From: an uncultured Pelagibacteraceae bacterium
GTDB lineage: Bacteria > Pseudomonadota > Alphaproteobacteria > Pelagibacterales > Pelagibacteraceae
Direction of reading: 5' to 3'
Assembly (NCBI GenBank): GCA_902560685.1
Contig: CACEMT010000002.1
Span: forward strand, 64,861-128,860
DNA length: 64,000 nucleotides
Shown here: in pieces, positions 1-9,739 of the stretch
Position numbering within the stretch: the first letter of the stretch is position 1
How the letters are laid out: each line of letters opens with the position of its first letter
Notes under the pieces: generated by a model
Database searches by the model: none
Told to the model about the DNA's origin: nothing
The model's input: the letters and a program-made list of their open reading frames with translations, nothing else
Program-made: the position numbers and the translations under genes

Positions 1-1
1 A

Positions 2-670
2 AGAGGAATTTTACAACCAATAGTAGTTAGAAAATCCCCTGATCAGTCTGATAAATTTGAAATTATAGCTGGTGAAAGAAGATGGCATGCAGCACAAAGC
101 GCTGGACTTCATGAAGTGCCTATTGTCGAAATTGAAGCTGACGATTTAAAATCATTAGAATTTGCAATTGTAGAGAATGTACAAAGAAGTGATTTAAATC
201 CGATAGAGGAAGCTAAAGGTTATAATAAACTGATAGATGATTTTAATTATGACCAGGAGAAAGTATCAAAGTTTATAGGAAAGAGTAGAGCACATGTAGC
301 TAACAGCTTAAGGTTACTTTCGCTTCCAAATGAAGTCATTTTGCTTATTGAGGAAAATAAAATCTCTGCTGGCCACGCAAAAGTGCTAGTTGGGCTTGAT
401 AATGCACACTTTCTAGCAAAGAAAATTATTGAAAAGAAACTGTCGGTGAGGCAAGCTGAAAATTTAATTAGAGCTTTAAAAAATAATAAAACTAATAATT
501 TAACAAGCAAAAATCCAAACTTAACAAGCTTAGAAAAAAGCATAGAGGATAAAACTGGAATTAAAATTTTTATTAAAAATAAAAAAAATAATACGGGGTC
601 TGTTACATTTGAGTATAAAGATTTAGATCAATTAAATAGGTTAATAATGGTTATAAAAGCTAATTATTAG
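2..670 (+). CDS. parB: Chromosome partitioning protein ParB, 5'-truncated by window start
   Basis: The frame is open back to base 2 (RGILQPIVVRKSPDQSDKFEIIAGERRWHAAQSAGLHEVPIV...), giving the ParB GERRxRA-like motif and ENVQRxDLNPIEEAxGY; the track start at 116 (GTG) is internal. Confidence 0.93.
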   Translation, partial: RGILQPIVVRKSPDQSDKFEIIAGERRWHAAQSAGLHEVPIVEIEADDLKSLEFAIVENVQRSDLNPIEEAKGYNKLIDDFNYDQEKVSKFIGKSRAHVANSLRLLSLPNEVILLIEENKISAGHAKVLVGLDNAHFLAKKIIEKKLSVRQAENLIRALKNNKTNNLTSKNPNLTSLEKSIEDKTGIKIFIKNKKNNTGSVTFEYKDLDQLNRLIMVIKANY

Positions 671-1650
671 CTAGCTGTATTTAAAATAAAATCAGAAATA
701 ATATACTTTGAATTTTGATAGTTTTTTTTAACACTTAATTCTAAGTTATATATTTTCTCAATAAGATTTTCAGCATCGCTTAATTTCCATTTGGAAACTT
801 GACTTTTAACAATATCTTTATCCTTCCAAAAAATTTGAGGCTTATAAGAAGAAATAATTTGATCAATATTTATATTTTGATTTTGATTTTTTTTAATTTC
901 CAAGATTCTTTTAGTCTTGATTAGTAAAGTTCTTATTATTAGTAAACTATCATCTACATTAAAATTATTTTCATTTATTATTTTCATAGTTTTTTTTAAA
1001 TTTTTCGCTAAACAATTGTCTGCAAGTTCGCTTACACCATAATCCTCATATAGATTTGTAAGTTTGACTACCTCTTCAATGTTTATTTTATCTTTGTTTA
1101 ATAGATACAGTGAAATTTTATCTAATTCTGTTATTAAATTTTTTCTGTCTCCATTGCACTTATCTACAATTAAATTAATTATCTCTTGAGAAAGAGATAT
1201 CTTTTTTTCCTTAAAAAAATTATTTACAATTTGGCTTAATGTCCTTAATTCGTCTTTATAAAATGGAGTGCAAACTAGCTGATTATCCTTTTCAAAAAAT
1301 GCTCTTAATTTTGATTTTTTTTCTAGATTGCCTGAATTTAGAATAATTATTGTATCATTTGCTCCTCTATCCAATAAATCTTTAATTAAATTCACTATTT
1401 TATCACTTACTCTTGAAATTATTATTATTTTTTTTTCTTCAAAAAAAGATTTGTTTATTATTGATGATATGAATCTATCAGTATTATTTAAAACTTCGCT
1501 TTCATCAAATTTTTCAACACTACCTTTAAAATCATTGATAAATACTTGTTTTATCTTCTCATCTTTGAAACCTTCGTTTTCACCATAAAATAAAAAAAAA
1601 TTTAAATTTTTCGATTTTATCTTTCCTAATTCAAAATTTTTAATAATCAT
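667..1650 (-). CDS. holA: DNA polymerase III subunit delta
   Basis: 327 aa HolA-like (FLFYGENEGFKDEKI N-terminus, C-terminal LxxxDxxIK-type region); position next to lptE-leuS is typical in alphaproteobacteria. Confidence 0.85.
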   Translation of the reverse strand: MIIKNFELGKIKSKNLNFFLFYGENEGFKDEKIKQVFINDFKGSVEKFDESEVLNNTDRFISSIINKSFFEEKKIIIISRVSDKIVNLIKDLLDRGANDTIIILNSGNLEKKSKLRAFFEKDNQLVCTPFYKDELRTLSQIVNNFFKEKKISLSQEIINLIVDKCNGDRKNLITELDKISLYLLNKDKINIEEVVKLTNLYEDYGVSELADNCLAKNLKKTMKIINENNFNVDDSLLIIRTLLIKTKRILEIKKNQNQNINIDQIISSYKPQIFWKDKDIVKSQVSKWKLSDAENLIEKIYNLELSVKKNYQNSKYIISDFILNTAS

Positions 1651-1658
1651 GATATTAA

Positions 1659-2111
1659 TTATAGAGTTTGTATATAAAGAATTATTTCATCCGAAATTTT
1701 TTCAGTTAAATTTTCTATTAAATTATCTTCATATTTTTTTAGATCAAATTTACTAGAGATTGTGTTGTAATTTGTTGTAGCAATAAAATTTTTGTCTTTA
1801 ATAATTATATCTGTATTTTTTTTTAGGTTTATAATTAATTTTACACTTAGTTGATATGATTTTGGATTCCCTTTTGTATCCATTGAAGCAACTATTTTAT
1901 TAATGTTACTATCTACAATTTCTAAATTATAATTATTATTTTTTTTCTCATAAATCTTTAGTCTATTTTTAATTATATAATTAATTTTACTATCTCCTCC
2001 CACCTCATCTAATTTAATAGCAAGATCTGCATTTTTAAATACCAGTGGCTGATATCCACAACTAGAAGCAAATAAAAAAATTAGAATTGTAAAGATAACT
2101 TTTCTCATCAT
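1659..2111 (-). CDS. lptE: LPS-assembly lipoprotein LptE
   Basis: Lipoprotein signal (ASSCGYQPL), about 150 aa, between leuS and holA. Confidence 0.8.
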   Translation of the reverse strand: MMRKVIFTILIFLFASSCGYQPLVFKNADLAIKLDEVGGDSKINYIIKNRLKIYEKKNNNYNLEIVDSNINKIVASMDTKGNPKSYQLSVKLIINLKKNTDIIIKDKNFIATTNYNTISSKFDLKKYEDNLIENLTEKISDEIILYIQTL

Positions 2112-4651
2112 TTTATTAAAATATTTATTAATCTATTTTTTACAAAAAAGCTTTTATCAATTATTTTATTTTCAAAAATATTTTTTATTTTTTCATTATT
2201 TTTAATTTTAGAAATCAGTTCTTCTTGGGAAATATCTTTGTTAGTTTTAATCATCGCTCTTTTTTTACCATTAATTTGTACCACATATTCTATATAATCT
2301 TCTTGTAACATTTTTTTATCAATCTGTGGCCAATTTTGGAATATATTATCATTTAAATCATTTAAGCATTCTGATGCATAGTGAGGAACAATAGGCAACA
2401 AAACTGATAAGATTTTAGTATAATTTTCTCTGAGTTCTTGGCTATTAAGCTCTCCATTAATACTTTGATTTAAAAAATTATAAATTTCATAAATATTAGC
2501 TATGATAACATTGTAATGAAATCTATCCAAATTATTATTAATTTTACTGATAAATTTATTTGTATTTTTTGAAATATCTATAGAAGATACATTAGAATTT
2601 TTTTTCTTTAATTTTTCTTTAATTTTTCCATGTAATACCCAAAGCTTTTGAATAAATTTATAAGAAGCAGCCATACCTTGCTCAGACCATTGTACGTCTT
2701 TTTCTGGAGGACTGTCGGATAATATAAATAATCTTACTGAATCTGCTCCATAATTTTCAATAATAGTTTCTGGATCTATTGTATTTTTTTTTGATTTTGA
2801 CATTGATTCTGAAGGTCCCACAATAACTTTTTTTTCTGGATTATTCTTAATATAAAAATTTTTTCCATCCTTACTTTCTATTTCTTCTGGACTTAACCAA
2901 TTATTATTTTGATCTTTATATGTTTCATGGCAAACCATACCTTGTGTAAACAAACCTTCAAATGGTTCTTTAATATTAAATTTGTCATTTTTATAATCAA
3001 TCGCTCTCATAAAAAATCTTGAATATAAAAGATGTAAGATTGCATGTTCCACACCTCCTATGTATTGATCAACAGGCATCCAATATTTAATGTCTTCTTC
3101 ATCAAATCCATAATTAGAATTTTTTGGTGAACAAAATCTTAAAAAATACCATGAAGAGTCAACAAATGTATCTAATGTATCTGTTTCTCGCAAACATGCG
3201 GTTTCATTTATTTCTATTTTTTTCCAATCTTTTTGATGATCGAGAGGGTTACCCTTGCAGTTTAGATTTATATTTTCTGGAAGTTTTACCGGTAGTTGTT
3301 CTTTTGGAATTTTAACAACATTATTATCCGAGTCATAGGCGATTGGAATTGGACATCCCCAGTATCTCTGCCTTGAGATACCCCAGTCTTTTAAGCGAAA
3401 GTTAATTTTTTTCTTACCTATCTTTCTTTTCTCCAAAATTTCTATTGTTTTAATTATTGACTCATTCGGAGCCTTAAAACCATTAAGAATATCTGAATTA
3501 AAAATTATTCCTGCATCTAGGTAAGCTTCTTTTCCAACTTTAAAATTATCACCTTCATTAATTGGTTTAACAACCGCTTTAACTGGCAATTTATATTTAA
3601 TTGCAAAATCCAAATCTCTTTGGTCGTGGGCAGGACATCCAAATACTGCTCCAAATCCATAATCCATCAAAACAAAGTTTGCAAAGTATACTGGTACTTT
3701 TTGATTATTATTTAATGGGTTAATAGCAAATAAATCAGTTTTGTAGCCAATTTTTTCCCCCAAAGCTATTGACTCTTCAGTTGTTCCAGTTTTGGAACAT
3801 TGTTTTTTAAATTCTAAAAAATCTTTTTTATCATTAAAATATTTAGATAAAGGGTGATCAACTGAAACAGCAAGAAATGAGAAACCATATAAGGTATCAG
3901 GCCTAGTAGTAAAACATTTTATTTCATTAATTGGCAAACTTCCCTCAATTTTAAAATTGATTTCACATCCAAATGATTTACCAATCCAATTTTTTTGCAT
4001 TACTTTGACTTTATTTGGCCAGTCATCAAGCTTTTCAAGACCACCAAGAAGATCCTCAGAAAATTTTGAAATATTAAAAAACCATTGATTTAGTTTTTTT
4101 CTTTCAACATTAGCACCTGAACGCCAACCTTTTCCATCAATTACTTGCTCATTTGCTAAAACTGTTTCATCAACTGGGTCCCAATTTACATAATTTTCCT
4201 TTCTATAAACTAATCCTTTGTCAAATAATTCTAGAAAGAAAAGTTGTTGATGCTTATAATAATCTTCTGAGCATGTAGAAATTTCTCTATCCCAATCTAT
4301 TGATAAACCTAATTTTTTTAATTGATTTTTCATTACTAAAATATTTTTTTCAGTCCAAATTTTTGGATCTAAATTATTTTCTCTTGCTGCATTTTCTGCC
4401 GGCATTCCAAATGAATCCCATCCCATCGGATGAAGTACATTATAACCCTGCATTTTTTTATATCTCGATAGCACATCACCAATTGTATAGTTTCTAACAT
4501 GGCCCATGTGAATTTTTCCGGATGGATAAGGGAACATTTCTAAACAATAAAATTTTTTTTTATTATTATCTCTCTTAACTTTAAAAGAATTATTTTCTGA
4601 CCAAAAACTTTGCCATTTAGACTCAACTGTTTTAAAATTGTATCTTTCCAT
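2108..4651 (-). CDS. leuS: Leucyl-tRNA synthetase
   Basis: 847 aa; [30 protein letters not shown] and MSKSKKN motifs. Confidence 0.98.
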   Translation of the reverse strand: MERYNFKTVESKWQSFWSENNSFKVKRDNNKKKFYCLEMFPYPSGKIHMGHVRNYTIGDVLSRYKKMQGYNVLHPMGWDSFGMPAENAARENNLDPKIWTEKNILVMKNQLKKLGLSIDWDREISTCSEDYYKHQQLFFLELFDKGLVYRKENYVNWDPVDETVLANEQVIDGKGWRSGANVERKKLNQWFFNISKFSEDLLGGLEKLDDWPNKVKVMQKNWIGKSFGCEINFKIEGSLPINEIKCFTTRPDTLYGFSFLAVSVDHPLSKYFNDKKDFLEFKKQCSKTGTTEESIALGEKIGYKTDLFAINPLNNNQKVPVYFANFVLMDYGFGAVFGCPAHDQRDLDFAIKYKLPVKAVVKPINEGDNFKVGKEAYLDAGIIFNSDILNGFKAPNESIIKTIEILEKRKIGKKKINFRLKDWGISRQRYWGCPIPIAYDSDNNVVKIPKEQLPVKLPENINLNCKGNPLDHQKDWKKIEINETACLRETDTLDTFVDSSWYFLRFCSPKNSNYGFDEEDIKYWMPVDQYIGGVEHAILHLLYSRFFMRAIDYKNDKFNIKEPFEGLFTQGMVCHETYKDQNNNWLSPEEIESKDGKNFYIKNNPEKKVIVGPSESMSKSKKNTIDPETIIENYGADSVRLFILSDSPPEKDVQWSEQGMAASYKFIQKLWVLHGKIKEKLKKKNSNVSSIDISKNTNKFISKINNNLDRFHYNVIIANIYEIYNFLNQSINGELNSQELRENYTKILSVLLPIVPHYASECLNDLNDNIFQNWPQIDKKMLQEDYIEYVVQINGKKRAMIKTNKDISQEELISKIKNNEKIKNIFENKIIDKSFFVKNRLINILIK

Positions 4652-4692
4652 TAGATTTTAACTTGAACAAATTTTTTTTATTAAATCAATTT

Positions 4693-5265
4693 TTAGTTTT
4701 TCTCAGAAGGTGTTTCTGTATATATATATTCTTTATTATTTTTATCTTTAAATTTTTTTTCATATATTGCAGCTTTTCTTAATATACTTTTATTTAACTC
4801 TTTAACAACAGAACCAGTATTTTCCGAAATTTCACAATTAGTATTAGATGTTAAACATTTTTTTACAAATAATTTTATTTCTAAGGAATTACTTCTAACT
4901 TCATTAGATAAAAATCTTATTGAGATTTTAACAGATTCATTTTTATCTGAATTATCAGAATACCAATCAGTTATAATTATTCCTCCACTATAGTTTGCTG
5001 ACATTAAAGGCATAAAACTTATTGTATCTAGTGTTGCTCTCCACAATGGATTCGAGCTTGCAAAATCAAATTTTCCTCCGCCTCTATCTATTGTGTCCAT
5101 TAATCTCCACCCTCTACCTTCTTCCATATTTTTTTTTACTCTCAATTTTGGGTCAGGAGGATAATCTTTTGCGCTTACTTTTTTGTATTTTAAAGCCTGA
5201 CATGAGTTTAATAAAGCTAGTGAAAAGATTAACAAAACTACATTTAGAAATTTCATAGGTTTCAT
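4693..5265 (-). CDS. DUF3576-type lipoprotein
   Basis: Lipobox LLNSCQ, GGGKFDFASSNPLWRATLDTISFMPL...YSGGIIITDWY; located upstream of leuS as in other alphaproteobacteria. Confidence 0.7.
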   Translation of the reverse strand: MKPMKFLNVVLLIFSLALLNSCQALKYKKVSAKDYPPDPKLRVKKNMEEGRGWRLMDTIDRGGGKFDFASSNPLWRATLDTISFMPLMSANYSGGIIITDWYSDNSDKNESVKISIRFLSNEVRSNSLEIKLFVKKCLTSNTNCEISENTGSVVKELNKSILRKAAIYEKKFKDKNNKEYIYTETPSEKN

Positions 5266-5451
5266 ATTTTATTATAATTTCATTAAAAAGATCGTTTTAT
5301 TGTAAAAAAATATTGTATTTCATAGAATGCTTAAAAAGTCACTATTTTAGCTATTTTTAAGTGTTGCTCTTTTACAACAAAATTACAATATTTTTTATTA
5401 TTTTGCTTAAAATATAGGCCTTATTACGAATCTTTTGTTAGAAATACGCTG

Positions 5452-5469
5452 TTTATAATTAATTATAAA
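5452..5469. promoter_or_regulatory. 18-bp perfect palindrome TTTATAATTAATTATAAA upstream of the porin
   Basis: Read directly; 21 bp upstream of the porin ATG and just before the AAGGAG SD. Confidence 0.5.
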
Positions 5470-5490
5470 AACAATAATAAGGAGTTATAT

Positions 5491-6396
5491 ATGAACATGA
5501 AAAAACTAGGATTAACTGCATTAGCAGGATCTTTAGTAGCTTCTTCTGCATTTGCAGGAGCGCTAGACGTTACAGGTTCATCTAAAATCACTTATGCTTC
5601 TAAGCATGACAGTGAAGTAACTGGAAACCCGTTCTCAATGAGCACAGGTGTTACTTTTGCTGGATCAGGTGATCTAGATAACGGTGGAACTATGAGCTGG
5701 ACATTAGCAACAGACAACGTTGCTTTCTCTTCAAGTAATATTAAACTTGATATGGGTGACTCTGGTTCTATTCACTTTGGTAACGCATCTTCAGTAGCTG
5801 GTCAGAAAAAATATGCTGACGTAGTACCTACTGCAGGTGAGCAAGTTTATGATGATGTTGACGCTACAGACAATGGTTTAGCTGACAACGTATCAAATAG
5901 TAACATGCTAGGATACAATGGATCATTTGGTGGTCTTACTGTATCTTTAGGTTGGGCAAAAGACTCAGGTGGAGCTGACTCTTCTTGGGCAGTTGAATAC
6001 CCAGACCTAATCGATGGAATGACTATCGGTTTCTCAATGGGTGAAGATGGTTCTTCATCTGATGATACATCAGCTTGGATTAAATACACATCTGGTGCGA
6101 TCACTGCTGCATGGCAAAGATCAGAAGTTGACTTTATAGCTTCAGGAACTGCTGACCAAGAAAGTGACCACGTTGGTGTTTCTTTTGCTATGAATGACAG
6201 CTTAACAGTATCAGTTGGTAGACAAGAAGTTGATATGGGTGCAGGAAAAGTTGATGAAGAATCAACTGGTGTTGCTGCTTCATACACAATGGGTTCTATG
6301 ACTATTGCTGCTCACAGTAACAAAACTGACGATGTAGGTGGAACTTCAGGATCTGAAGACTCAGTTACAGAAGTTTCAGTTGCGTTTGCATTCTAA
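5491..6396 (+). CDS. Outer-membrane porin
   Basis: 301 aa with signal peptide MNMKKLGLTALAGSLVASSAFA, beta-barrel alternation, terminal aromatic VSVAFAF; codon/base composition distinctly less AT-rich than neighbours. Confidence 0.85.
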   Translation: MNMKKLGLTALAGSLVASSAFAGALDVTGSSKITYASKHDSEVTGNPFSMSTGVTFAGSGDLDNGGTMSWTLATDNVAFSSSNIKLDMGDSGSIHFGNASSVAGQKKYADVVPTAGEQVYDDVDATDNGLADNVSNSNMLGYNGSFGGLTVSLGWAKDSGGADSSWAVEYPDLIDGMTIGFSMGEDGSSSDDTSAWIKYTSGAITAAWQRSEVDFIASGTADQESDHVGVSFAMNDSLTVSVGRQEVDMGAGKVDEESTGVAASYTMGSMTIAAHSNKTDDVGGTSGSEDSVTEVSVAFAF

Positions 6397-6421
6397 TTTA
6401 GAAGCATAGTAATATAAATTT

Positions 6422-6452
6422 AAGGCCCCTAGAAATAGGGGCCTTTTTTTTT
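6422..6452 (+). terminator. Rho-independent terminator of the porin
   Basis: AAGGCCCCTA-GAAA-TAGGGGCCTT followed by a T run (10-bp stem, GAAA tetraloop). Confidence 0.95.
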
Positions 6453-6455
6453 ACT

Positions 6456-6974
6456 TTAATCAAAAATACCGATTCCAGCATAACCAGCAATTTTAAGCAG
6501 AGACAGCCTATTTAGATTTTTTTTACTTATTCCACCCAAAGCAACAATTTTACTTTTTGAAAGTTTTGATAAATTTACAAACTTATAAAATCCTAAATAG
6601 TTCTTTTCTAATTTAAATAAAGATGAAATAAATATTTGACTAACTTTTTGTGTTTCTTTGATCCTAATTTCTCTTAAATTATGAGCAGAACCAATTAATA
6701 AAAAATTACTCTTTATTTTATAATTTAAGTGTTTTGTATCTGTATTGAATGAGGGTAAATAAGCTCCATTTAAATTAAATTTTAACGCAAGCTTAACATT
6801 ATTAGACAAATAAAACTTTCTTCTATTTTTTTTACAAAAATCCCTTATTTTAATTAATAAATTTGTATTAATAGGTGAACTATAATTTCTATATATTATA
6901 GAAATATCTTTATCTAATTTTTTTATATGATTAGGGTCAAATTTATTTATAAAATAGTACTTATTTAAATGCAT
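6456..6974 (-). CDS. ThiE/TenI-like TIM-barrel protein (possibly degenerate)
   Basis: NGAYLPSFNT, LLIGSAHNLREI, IVALGGISKKNL and GYAGIGIF match the thiamine monophosphate synthase/TenI fold; start taken at internal Met (MHLNKYYF). Confidence 0.6.
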   Translation of the reverse strand: MHLNKYYFINKFDPNHIKKLDKDISIIYRNYSSPINTNLLIKIRDFCKKNRRKFYLSNNVKLALKFNLNGAYLPSFNTDTKHLNYKIKSNFLLIGSAHNLREIRIKETQKVSQIFISSLFKLEKNYLGFYKFVNLSKLSKSKIVALGGISKKNLNRLSLLKIAGYAGIGIFD

Positions 6975-7631
6975 CAAACTGTTCAAAACTTATTAAATAT
7001 AAATACTCAAATTAAAGCAAAAATTAGTGAGTTAAAATATAATAATTACAAACCTGAAATTATAGCTATATCAAAAACATTTTCGACAAGTCATATTTTG
7101 CCTTTAATAGACTATGGTCATATCCATTTTGGTGAAAATAAGGTTAAAGAGGCAATAGAAAAGTGGATGGAAATTAAAACTAATAATAAAAATATAAAAC
7201 TTCACATGGTGGGAAAACTTCAAACAAATAAAGTAAAAATCGCTCTAAAAGTTTTTAACTATATCCACTCATTAGATAATTTAAAGTTAGCAAAAAAAAT
7301 ATCTGAGGAGCAAAAAAAATATGAAATTAAACCGAAAATATTTATTCAAATTAATGTTGGAGAGGAAAGTCAAAAATCAGGTATAAATATTGAAAGTTTG
7401 CCAAATTTCTTTAACGAATGTAAAAAACTTGATTTAAATATAATTGGAACTATGTGCTTGCCCCCAATAGATAAAGACCCAGAAATCTTTTTTTCTAATA
7501 TGTTAAAAATTAACAATGATTTAAAATTAAAAGAGCTTAGCATGGGAATGTCAGAAGATTATCTTAAGGCTATAGAATATTATTCAACATATTTAAGAGT
7601 AGGATCAAAAATATTTGGACCAAGAAGTTAA
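6969..7631 (+). CDS. YggS-family PLP homeostasis protein
   Basis: 220 aa; IAISKTFS, HFGENKVKEA, LHMVGKLQTNK, IQINVGEESQKSG, LSMGMSEDYLKAI, LRVGSKIFG. Confidence 0.95.
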   Translation: MHQTVQNLLNINTQIKAKISELKYNNYKPEIIAISKTFSTSHILPLIDYGHIHFGENKVKEAIEKWMEIKTNNKNIKLHMVGKLQTNKVKIALKVFNYIHSLDNLKLAKKISEEQKKYEIKPKIFIQINVGEESQKSGINIESLPNFFNECKKLDLNIIGTMCLPPIDKDPEIFFSNMLKINNDLKLKELSMGMSEDYLKAIEYYSTYLRVGSKIFGPRS

Positions 7632-8119
7632 TTAATAATTATTTTTGTTTTTTTATCTATAATTTTTATAAGAATTAAAAAATCTTTCTTTGAAAGTCCT
7701 ACACAGCCAGCGGTAGGCTTATAATTTTTTGAAAGATGAATAAAAATTGCACTTCCTTTATTTTTTTTAGGTTTATTATAATTATATTTTATTAGAATAA
7801 AATAGTTATACTTGTAATCTGATCTAAATAATTTTTCGTGTCTAATTTTTTTATTTATTTTAATTTCTTTATTATAAAATTTACTTTTACTGTCATTGCA
7901 CCAACCCATTTTTTTTTTAATTTTTTTGCAATATAACTTAGTAAAAGGTTTTTTAACTCTATCAGGTCTCCAGTATAAAGTACCAAATCTGAACATTCCT
8001 GATGGTGTTTTAAAATCTCCTTCTATCTTATTTTTTGAAACACCTTTTTTCCCAATACAGCATTTAAGTTTAAATTCTCCTACAATTAGAGTATCTTCAT
8101 TTATTAATTTAATTATCAT
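7628..8119 (-). CDS. L,D-transpeptidase catalytic domain (YkuD) protein
   Basis: CCIGKKGVSKNKIEGDFKTPSGMFRFG and AIFIHLSKNYKPTAGCVGLS (HxxxxxxxxxGC active site). Confidence 0.85.
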   Translation of the reverse strand: MIIKLINEDTLIVGEFKLKCCIGKKGVSKNKIEGDFKTPSGMFRFGTLYWRPDRVKKPFTKLYCKKIKKKMGWCNDSKSKFYNKEIKINKKIRHEKLFRSDYKYNYFILIKYNYNKPKKNKGSAIFIHLSKNYKPTAGCVGLSKKDFLILIKIIDKKTKIIIN

Positions 8120-8132
8120 AATTTAAATATTT

Positions 8133-8702
8133 ATGAGCAAACAAAATGTTTTAATTTTCAAAATACCAGAATTATTTAAAATTTTAAATGAATTAAAAAA
8201 TTACCTTGATTTTACAATTCATTCTTCACTAGAAGAAGAAGATTTATTTATTTTAAAAAAAAAAATTTCAAATTATTTGATTTTAACAGATTCAAAAAAC
8301 CAAATTGCAGGAGAAAAGTCGCAATTAATATTGAATAAATTTCCTGATTCAATTTATTCAATAATTGAAAAAATAAATGTAGCACTTCTAAAACAAAAAT
8401 ATTCTGAACAATCTGACATATTAATTGGCAAATATTCAATAGATCTTAATTCAAGATTCATTAAGAGTAACAATGAAAACTTGAAATTAACTGAAAGGGA
8501 GATCGAAATTATACTTTTTTTACAAAATTCCAAAACTCCCCAAAAAATTGAAAATCTTCAAAAGAAAGTTTGGGGTCATAACTCTAATTTAGAAACACAC
8601 ACAGTAGAAACTCATATTTATAGATTGAGAAAAAAAATTATAGATAAGTTTAAAGATAGTAATTTCATTAATAGTACAAAGACAGGTTATAAAATTTTAT
8701 GA
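8133..8702 (+). CDS. OmpR/PhoB-type winged-helix protein with degenerate receiver domain
   Basis: C-terminal LTEREIEIILFLQ...VWGHNSNLETHTVETHIYRLRKKI...STKTGYKIL is an OmpR-type effector domain; the N-terminal about 95 aa lack an evident acidic pocket/phospho-Asp. Confidence 0.8.
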   Translation: MSKQNVLIFKIPELFKILNELKNYLDFTIHSSLEEEDLFILKKKISNYLILTDSKNQIAGEKSQLILNKFPDSIYSIIEKINVALLKQKYSEQSDILIGKYSIDLNSRFIKSNNENLKLTEREIEIILFLQNSKTPQKIENLQKKVWGHNSNLETHTVETHIYRLRKKIIDKFKDSNFINSTKTGYKIL

Positions 8703-8806
8703 AAAAAAGAAATTTTATAGCAAAAGATCTTTTATCAAAAAAATATAAACCAAGAATTGTTAGGCCTAAAAAAGGAAAAGGAAGTTTTAAAAGAAAAAAA
8801 AAATAA
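8699..8806 (+). CDS. Small ArfA-like protein (alternative ribosome-rescue factor A candidate)
   Basis: 35 aa MKKRNFIAKDLLSKKYKPRIVRPKKGKGSFKRKKK, ATGA overlap with the upstream stop; (R/K)xKKGKGSxxRK matches the ArfA (former DUF331) core motif. Not in the supplied track. Confidence 0.6.
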   Translation: MKKRNFIAKDLLSKKYKPRIVRPKKGKGSFKRKKK

Positions 8807-8807
8807 G

Positions 8808-9737
8808 TTAAAGCCTTGCACCAATTTGTTGGATAACTTTTGAAGACATTTCAGTTCCTTTTTCTAAACTTTCTTTAATTGATAAATTGTTTATGTGACC
8901 ATGTAAAAATCCAGCAGCAAAAAGATCTCCAGCCCCTGTTAAGTCAACAATTTTAAGATCTTTTTGAATTTCGCATTCAAAGACTTCATTTCCTTTTATG
9001 GCAATAGCTCCATTTTCACCTCGCGTAAGAACAATTAATTTACTAAGTTGTTTAGAAAAGTTTATTACTTCGTCAAAATTTTTAGCATCAATTAAAGATA
9101 TAATTTCTTGTTCATTAGCAAATGTAATATCTAATTTATTTTTTACTAAATCTAAAAAATGAGGTTTATGTCTATCAACACAAAATTGATCGGATAATGA
9201 CATTGCAACTTTATTTGCACTGCTTATTGCTTTATCAAATGCTTTTTTAGGTTCACCTTCATCCCAAAGATAACCTTCAAGAAATATTATTTCACTTTTT
9301 TTAATTGCATCAGAACTAATATCACTTTCATTAATTTTTCCTGCAGTCCCTAAGAATGTACACATTGTTCTTTCAGAATCTGGTGTAACTAAAATTAAGC
9401 ATGTTCCAGTTGGCAGTTGCTCTTTTTTTTTGGAGTAAAAATATTCCACATTTTCTTTTTTTAATCCTTCCTCATATTTACTTCCAAGATCGTCATCAGA
9501 TACTTTTCCTATAAATCCTACTTTATTGCCTAGTTGAGATATACCTACTATTGAGTTTGCTACTGAACCGCCTGAAACAGTTTTTTCTATTTTAAGATTT
9601 GTTAATAATTTTTTAAATTCATTTTCATCAAAAATTAATTTCATAGTACTTTTGGTCAAATTATTTTGAACTATAAAATTGTCATCAACTTTGCATATAA
9701 CATCTACAATCGCATTTCCTATTCCTAAAATTTTCAT
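8808..9737 (-). CDS. PfkB-family carbohydrate/adenosine kinase
   Basis: GGSVANSIVGISQLG and DLTGAGDLFAAGFLHG motifs. Confidence 0.9.
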   Translation of the reverse strand: MKILGIGNAIVDVICKVDDNFIVQNNLTKSTMKLIFDENEFKKLLTNLKIEKTVSGGSVANSIVGISQLGNKVGFIGKVSDDDLGSKYEEGLKKENVEYFYSKKKEQLPTGTCLILVTPDSERTMCTFLGTAGKINESDISSDAIKKSEIIFLEGYLWDEGEPKKAFDKAISSANKVAMSLSDQFCVDRHKPHFLDLVKNKLDITFANEQEIISLIDAKNFDEVINFSKQLSKLIVLTRGENGAIAIKGNEVFECEIQKDLKIVDLTGAGDLFAAGFLHGHINNLSIKESLEKGTEMSSKVIQQIGARL

Positions 9738-9739
9738 AA

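Noticed and set aside
247-543. 98-aa minus-strand ORF inside parB (and similar small shadow ORFs in holA, leuS, dapB, dnaJ, dnaK, fabB, lysA, argH etc.)
   Set aside because: All lie opposite or out of frame within strong coding regions; typical of AT-rich six-frame tracks.
5847-6287. 146-aa minus-strand ORF inside the porin gene
   Set aside because: Arises from the less AT-rich porin codons; no homology-like motifs and fully antisense.
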